A DNA stretch of 43,342 nt from Clostridiales bacterium. Its GTDB lineage: Bacteria; Bacillota; Clostridia; Christensenellales; Borkfalkiaceae. Position 1 is the stretch's first letter; each line of letters opens with the position of its first letter. The stretch covers positions 1 through 43,342 of the forward strand of contig SVIL01000004.1 in NCBI GenBank assembly GCA_015069505.1. Direction: 5' to 3'. The notes beneath the pieces were generated by a model that saw nothing but the letters and a program-made list of their open reading frames with translations, did no database searches and was not told the DNA's origin. Below are positions 40,269-43,342 of the stretch, in pieces. A program made the position numbers and the translations under genes.

Positions 40269-41243
40269 ATGATGAAACGGGTTTTAATAGTTATAATTTC
40301 GCTATTATTATTTTGCTCGTCGTGTGGTTGTGTCGTAGCGTCTTCTGTTAATAACGGTCTGCCTGATGCGTTGGGGCTTTTAGAAGTGCATTATCTTGAC
40401 GTAGGACAAGGGGACTGTATAATAATTAAATTGCCTGACGGCACTTGCGGTATGATTGACTGCGGTGAGTTTGATAAGGAAAATCAAACGCTTATATCAA
40501 AGTGGCTTAGTCGTGTTTGCGGGGATACTCTTGAATTTTTAGTGCTAACGCATCCTGATTCCGACCACGTCGGCAATGCGGAATACGTCATAGCAAATTA
40601 TAAAATCAATAAACTTTATATCCCTTTTATCGTTGACGATAGCCCTTATCCGTACTTTCACGATGCGTTAGGGAAGGTGGATAGGTCTAAAACCAAAGTG
40701 ATAATCTCTGAAGATACCGTCTATAAATGTACGGACGATTATATACTTGCCTTTTTAGCACCGAAAAACGTCGGGCTTAACGGTAGTATATATTTTGATT
40801 TTAACTATTCAGAGTTTGACCCTAAGTATATGACGAATAGGCTTTCACCGTTTATATTTTTAGAGTGTTACGGCGTAAAATTCTTGTTTTCGGGTGATGC
40901 GTCCGCTATTGAAGAAAAGGGCGTAATGGATTACTATAAACTTGGCTTTTATAATTTTAAGTACCCGAGAAAAGTGGATTTGTACGATATTGACTTTTTT
41001 AAGGTTCCACACCACGGAAGCGACGACGGGTGTTTGCAAAGTTTTGTTTTGCTTTTAAGCCCCGCTAACGCAATAATATCCGTCGGTGAAAATAATATTT
41101 ACGGTCATCCGTCTTTTGATACGCTACGTAGGCTTATAGAATATAGTAACGGCGTTAACCTATATAGAACGGATTTTATGGGTACCGTTTCCGTTTTGGT
41201 AGATAGTAGTGGGAACTACAAAATTTATACGAATAAAAAATAG
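40269..41243 (+). CDS. ComEC-like metallo-beta-lactamase-fold protein, exported
   Basis: A 324-residue protein: an N-terminal signal peptide (MMKRVLIVIISLLLFCSSCGC; the Cys cluster hints at a lipoprotein), then an MBL domain of the ComEC/Rec2 C-terminal type. The core motifs are HYLDVGQGDCIII (about 41-53), THPDSDHVGN (metal site, about 94-103), FSGDAS and VPHHGSDDG, followed by SVGENNIYGHPS. The HxHxDH site is HPDSDH, a form that is usual in this subfamily. Secreted stand-alone versions are found in many Firmicutes and may degrade extracellular nucleic acids or other phosphoesters. The first two residues are both Met and no clear ribosome site is visible. Confidence 0.85.
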   Translation: MMKRVLIVIISLLLFCSSCGCVVASSVNNGLPDALGLLEVHYLDVGQGDCIIIKLPDGTCGMIDCGEFDKENQTLISKWLSRVCGDTLEFLVLTHPDSDHVGNAEYVIANYKINKLYIPFIVDDSPYPYFHDALGKVDRSKTKVIISEDTVYKCTDDYILAFLAPKNVGLNGSIYFDFNYSEFDPKYMTNRLSPFIFLECYGVKFLFSGDASAIEEKGVMDYYKLGFYNFKYPRKVDLYDIDFFKVPHHGSDDGCLQSFVLLLSPANAIISVGENNIYGHPSFDTLRRLIEYSNGVNLYRTDFMGTVSVLVDSSGNYKIYTNKK

Positions 41244-41270
41244 TCCGAAGTTTTCGGACTATTTTTTTTG
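41239..41270. terminator. Bidirectional terminator overlapping a stop codon
   Basis: Arms AATAGTCCGAA (41239-41249) and TTCGGACTATT (41253-41263) with a 3-nt loop, T-run after and A-run before. The stop TAG of the MBL gene (41241-41243) is in the 5' arm. It also ends the convergent collagen-like gene. Confidence 0.85.
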
Positions 41271-41275
41271 TTAGT

Positions 41276-41920
41276 CTATACGACTTTTAGAACAGTTATG
41301 CCTGAATCGTTAAGGGTCAAGGCGGCGTCGCTTGTGTTATAAATAGAAATACTATCGCCCGCCGCACCCGAAATCAACACCGTTTTACTGCCCGAAGACA
41401 AAGCGTTTGCCGTGTTGGTTAGAACAATGTTTTCACCCGTTACGGCAACTGCGTTTTGATATAGCGTGGTTTCTAAGTTCCCGTTAGGAACGCTACCGTT
41501 AACGTAGTAGGTTACTAAATAATAGCCCGCCTCTGATAAAACGATAGAGTTATCGGAAACGCTCATACTACTCGTAGGGGTTGATGCGTCCAAAGTTAAC
41601 GGTATGACGGTGTTAGCGGGAACGGTGGCGGTGCCACTTGAAGCAAATATCGCATCTGAACTGCCTTGCGGACCTTGAGGACCCGTAGCACCCGTAGCAC
41701 CCGTTGCACCGATAGGACCTTGCGGACCAACAGCCCCGGTAGCCCCGATAGGACCGGCAGGACCTTGTGGGCCGATAGCACCCGTTGCACCTTGCGGACC
41801 GATAGGTCCCCTTGGACCTGCGGGACCGGTTGGGCCCATAGGACCACGTAAAACTATTCTTTGGTTACAGCAACGGTTACAATTATTATTGTTATTATTA
41901 CAACCGAATAAACAGCACAT
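41276..41920 (-). CDS. Collagen-like (GXY repeat) protein with C1q/BclA-like tail
   Basis: A 214-residue protein in three parts. The N-terminus (1-25) is Cys- and Asn-rich: [19 protein letters not shown]. Residues 26-86 are 20 unbroken Gly-X-Y triplets with Pro, Gln, Ala and Thr at X and Y. Residues from about 88 are a beta-rich domain ending in SGITVLKVV, of the TNF/C1q-like kind that trimerises BclA exosporium proteins. No signal peptide is visible, as in spore exosporium glycoproteins, which the mother cell attaches through a short N-terminal region. This fits the spore-linked genes in the window. An AAAGGAGG site lies about 13 nt from the ATG, somewhat long. Confidence 0.85.
   Translation of the reverse strand: MCCLFGCNNNNNNCNRCCNQRIVLRGPMGPTGPAGPRGPIGPQGATGAIGPQGPAGPIGATGAVGPQGPIGATGATGATGPQGPQGSSDAIFASSGTATVPANTVIPLTLDASTPTSSMSVSDNSIVLSEAGYYLVTYYVNGSVPNGNLETTLYQNAVAVTGENIVLTNTANALSSGSKTVLISGAAGDSISIYNTSDAALTLNDSGITVLKVV
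41663..41845 (-). repeat. Collagen-type GXY coding repeat
   Basis: Nine-base and eighteen-base periodic units encode the GPQ, GPI, GAT and GPA triplets of the collagen-like protein. The plus-strand view shows open reading frames over it that are only shadows of this repetition. Confidence 0.85.
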
Positions 41921-41988
41921 AAATTAAAAAAATCCTCCTTTGTGATGCTATAATACATTATGCAAAAAGGTGGATTTTTGTTAAAAGG

Positions 41989-42498
41989 TTATTTTATTGT
42001 TTCGGGAAAGTCAATCTCTGTAACCGAATCTTCAATAAGATAAGCCATTTCCTCGTGAACGTCTGCGTTGGCAGAGATTTTTGTAGTGTCAAGTTTAAGG
42101 TATTTGGCTTCGCCCTCAGCAAGCAAATTCCCGCTCATATCGTAAACGTAGCCAACGCCTGAAAAACCTCTTGGTGAATTAAAATTAAGCACCGCTCTCG
42201 CTTTAAGAGGCGTGCCGTAGGGGACGGGTTTTCTGAATTTTACGTTAAGCGTTGTCGTTACCCCGTAAACGTTCGGCTCGGTTACCCATAACGCTCTACC
42301 GATAAGTTCGTCAAGCAAAGCCGAAATCATACCGCCGTGAACACGTTCGGGAAAACTTTGGTGATAAAATCCGTACTGCATAAGACACCCGACGCTTCCG
42401 TCTTCTAAATTATAGAACTGTGCTTTAAGCCCTGAATCGTTATCCATACCGCAAATAATACAACTTTTACTGTTCGTTTGTTTAGCCGTAACTTTCAT
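41989..42498 (-). CDS. PaaI-type hotdog-fold thioesterase
   Basis: 169 residues from the ATG at 42498, which has a strong AGGAGA site; an in-frame ATG at 42528 lacks one. The hotdog core is HGGMISALLDELIGRAL (His-Gly-Gly and catalytic Asp/Glu), with VTTTLNVKFRKPVPYGTPL following, as in PaaI/YbgC-like acyl-CoA thioesterases. The N-terminal CIICGMDNDSGLK resembles a small Cys motif common in clostridial members. It probably hydrolyses an acyl- or aromatic-CoA. It faces the promoter region of the unrelated downstream genes and is transcribed alone. Confidence 0.9.
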   Translation of the reverse strand: MKVTAKQTNSKSCIICGMDNDSGLKAQFYNLEDGSVGCLMQYGFYHQSFPERVHGGMISALLDELIGRALWVTEPNVYGVTTTLNVKFRKPVPYGTPLKARAVLNFNSPRGFSGVGYVYDMSGNLLAEGEAKYLKLDTTKISANADVHEEMAYLIEDSVTEIDFPETIK

Positions 42499-42656
42499 AT
42501 TTGATCTCCTACCCGTATATTTTACCACTCGTTCTCTTAAAATTCAACGTTAATCGCAAAATTTTTTTATAAAAATGACATTTTACAATAGGTTTGCAAT
42601 GCAAAAGCAAGTCTATTTATTTATTGCAAAATTCAACCTTGATTAATAAAACCATA

Positions 42657-42690
42657 AACGCAGAGATAAATTTTCTGCGTTTTTTCTTTT
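42657..42690 (+). terminator. Orphan intrinsic terminator
   Basis: AACGCAGA (42657-42664) pairs with TCTGCGTT (42674-42681), then TTTTTCTTTT. There is no plus-strand gene upstream of it in this gap, so it may end a short untranslated RNA. Confidence 0.7.
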
Positions 42691-42703
42691 ATTAAAGGGA
42701 TAA

Positions 42704-42715
42704 GTGTGGTATAAT
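42704..42715 (+). promoter_or_regulatory. Extended -10 promoter of the last small genes
   Basis: TGTGG followed by TATAAT (42710-42715) with a poor -35. The leader is about 85 nt and ends in a GGGGGG ribosome site. Confidence 0.55.
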
Positions 42716-42808
42716 GTTTTAATAAATCTAATTTACCACTCAAAAATTTTTAATCAAGCGTATATCGAGCGAAAAATTTCCACAAAATACCTATATACGG
42801 GGGGAATT

Positions 42809-43183
42809 ATGCTTGATAACAAATGTATGACGCTACTGCGTTATATAAACAGCAACTGCCCAAACGGTGGGTACGGGGTTTTAGAGGTTAAAGAGATTTT
42901 GACGGCTATGCCCAAAAAATGCGGTATAGACGAAAACGGGTTAAGAGAGTGTTTGTCCACCCTTTCAAGAGGGGATTGTATCAACCTTAAATATCAAGAC
43001 CAAGAGGAAGTTTGTCTATCTACGTCGGTCAAGGGCAGAAGCCTTTGCGAAGCCGATATTGAAAGGGTAAGTAAAACCCGTTCGGATAACAAGCGTCTGT
43101 TCACCTATGCGTTGATAGGCGGAATTACGGGCGGGGCTATAACTGCACTTGTCTCTGCGGTTATATCTATGGTGATGCCCTAA
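42809..43183 (+). CDS. Small winged-helix-like protein with C-terminal membrane segment, unknown
   Basis: 124 residues from the ATG at 42809, preceded by a G-rich site; the frame is open upstream to 42704 but crosses the promoter. The N-terminal 75 residues look like a small helical/winged-helix fold (LLRYINSNCPNGGYGVLEVKE, GLRECLSTLSRGDCINLKYQ), and the C-terminus has a single membrane segment (about 98-120, TYALIGGITGGAITALVS). I do not recognise a named family. Its stop overlaps the next start by one base (TAATG), and the next protein begins with a similar-looking sequence, so the two are likely paralogues acting together. Confidence 0.7.
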   Translation: MLDNKCMTLLRYINSNCPNGGYGVLEVKEILTAMPKKCGIDENGLRECLSTLSRGDCINLKYQDQEEVCLSTSVKGRSLCEADIERVSKTRSDNKRLFTYALIGGITGGAITALVSAVISMVMP

Positions 43184-43342
43184 TGCTATCCAAAACCGAA
43201 AATAGGATTATGTCCTTCATCTCTGAGTGGGGAAAGGAAAAACCCTCGCTACTCATAAACCCCACCGATTTTATAAACCAACTTGGGTTTAAGGGTATGA
43301 CTTCCGCCCAACTTGAATTGAGTCTAAGCGTTGTCGTCAGAC
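43183..43342 (+). CDS. Small protein, 3' truncated by window edge
   Basis: The frame opens with ATG at 43183, overlapping the previous stop, and is open for 53 codons to the end of the window. The beginning (MLSKTENRIMSFISEWG, then LLINPTDFINQLGFKGMTS, QLELSLSVVVR) has the same helical layout as the N-terminus of the upstream protein, so it is a probable paralogue. Function and full length are not known from this window. Confidence 0.65.
   Translation, partial: MLSKTENRIMSFISEWGKEKPSLLINPTDFINQLGFKGMTSAQLELSLSVVVR

Larger units (their letters stand above)
42499..42808 (+). other. 310-bp intergenic region
   Basis: No coding sequence seen. It holds the divergent promoter zone of the thioesterase gene, a free-standing terminator (42657-42690), the extended -10 promoter of the next gene (42710-42715) and an 80-nt leader. 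Two imperfect copies of an AAAATTCAAC element (42539 and 42628 regions) lie in it, significance unknown. Confidence 0.6.

Noticed and set aside
41666-41851. Plus-strand open frame with repeats, and CRISPR-like periodicity
   Set aside because: The repeats are 9- and 18-bp coding repeats of the Gly-X-Y triplets on the minus strand; there are no spacers of uniform length.
42539-42643. Imperfect AAAATTCAAC direct repeats as an operator
   Set aside because: Two AT-rich imperfect copies 89 bp apart are too weak to call a binding site without other copies or a known regulator.
1-43342. tRNA, rRNA, insertion sequence, prophage or CRISPR array
   Set aside because: I looked at all gaps and found no cloverleaf or rRNA-like stretch, transposase, integrase, phage structural gene or regular repeat-spacer array.

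Overview
The window looks like a chromosomal segment of an anaerobic, probably spore-forming, low-G+C Clostridia-type Firmicute, most likely an uncultured gut or sediment lineage. The taxonomic guess is an inference from AT-rich intergenic DNA, strong Gram-positive Shine-Dalgarno sites, AddAB in place of RecBCD, a SpoIIQ-like M23 protein, a SpoVB-like flippase, lipoprotein signals, CpsB/CpsD-type exopolysaccharide regulators and a THF riboswitch. I saw no rRNA, tRNA, insertion sequence, phage or CRISPR array. Both window edges cut genes.

Region 1 (1-7790) is a redox operon: the end of an HdrA-like subunit, an MvhD/FlxD-type subunit, two iron-sulfur proteins (FlxC- and FlxB-like), a FAD/NAD(P)H subunit (FlxA-like), a [2Fe-2S]+HdrC-like iron-sulfur protein and a soluble fumarate reductase-type flavoprotein. 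An AspT/SucE-type transporter follows. The arrangement suggests NAD(P)H oxidation through Flx and HdrA, with electrons sent to fumarate (and possibly to ferredoxin by flavin-based bifurcation) and succinate exported. No HdrB is visible; the fumarate reductase flavoprotein seems to take its place. This is the most interesting system in the window.

Region 2 (7790-17810) holds an M29 aminopeptidase, DXP synthase, HU, a degenerate glycerol-1-phosphate-dehydrogenase-like protein, a small YwmB-like candidate, a SpoIIQ-like M23 protein, an M1 peptidase, a BspA-like LRR lipoprotein and an unknown lipoprotein. Region 3 (17890-25400) is addB-addA and a small membrane protein. Region 4 (25400-29690) has an InlB-repeat lipoprotein, CpsD-like BY-kinase, CpsB-like PHP phosphatase, peptidase E and QueH.

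Region 5 (29680-35230) has DUF4363 and YetF-like proteins, a THF riboswitch controlling a FolT-like ECF S component plus a small ferredoxin:thioredoxin-reductase-like protein, then SpoVB-like flippase, a two-LysM protein and an O-antigen-ligase-like protein. Region 6 (35270-43342) has an ABC exporter, two tandem Wzz-like proteins, a small-multidrug-export family protein, a patatin phospholipase, a ComEC-like MBL protein, a collagen-like protein, a PaaI-type thioesterase and two related small proteins at the end, the last one cut by the window edge.

Two expression themes recur. Several genes (dxs, the GldA-like gene, addB, the LysM gene, the O-antigen ligase) have a -10 box 6-9 nt before the ATG and no Shine-Dalgarno site, so their mRNAs are probably leaderless. 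Several others have an intrinsic-terminator-like hairpin whose 3' arm carries the Shine-Dalgarno site and whose T-tract is the spacer to the ATG.
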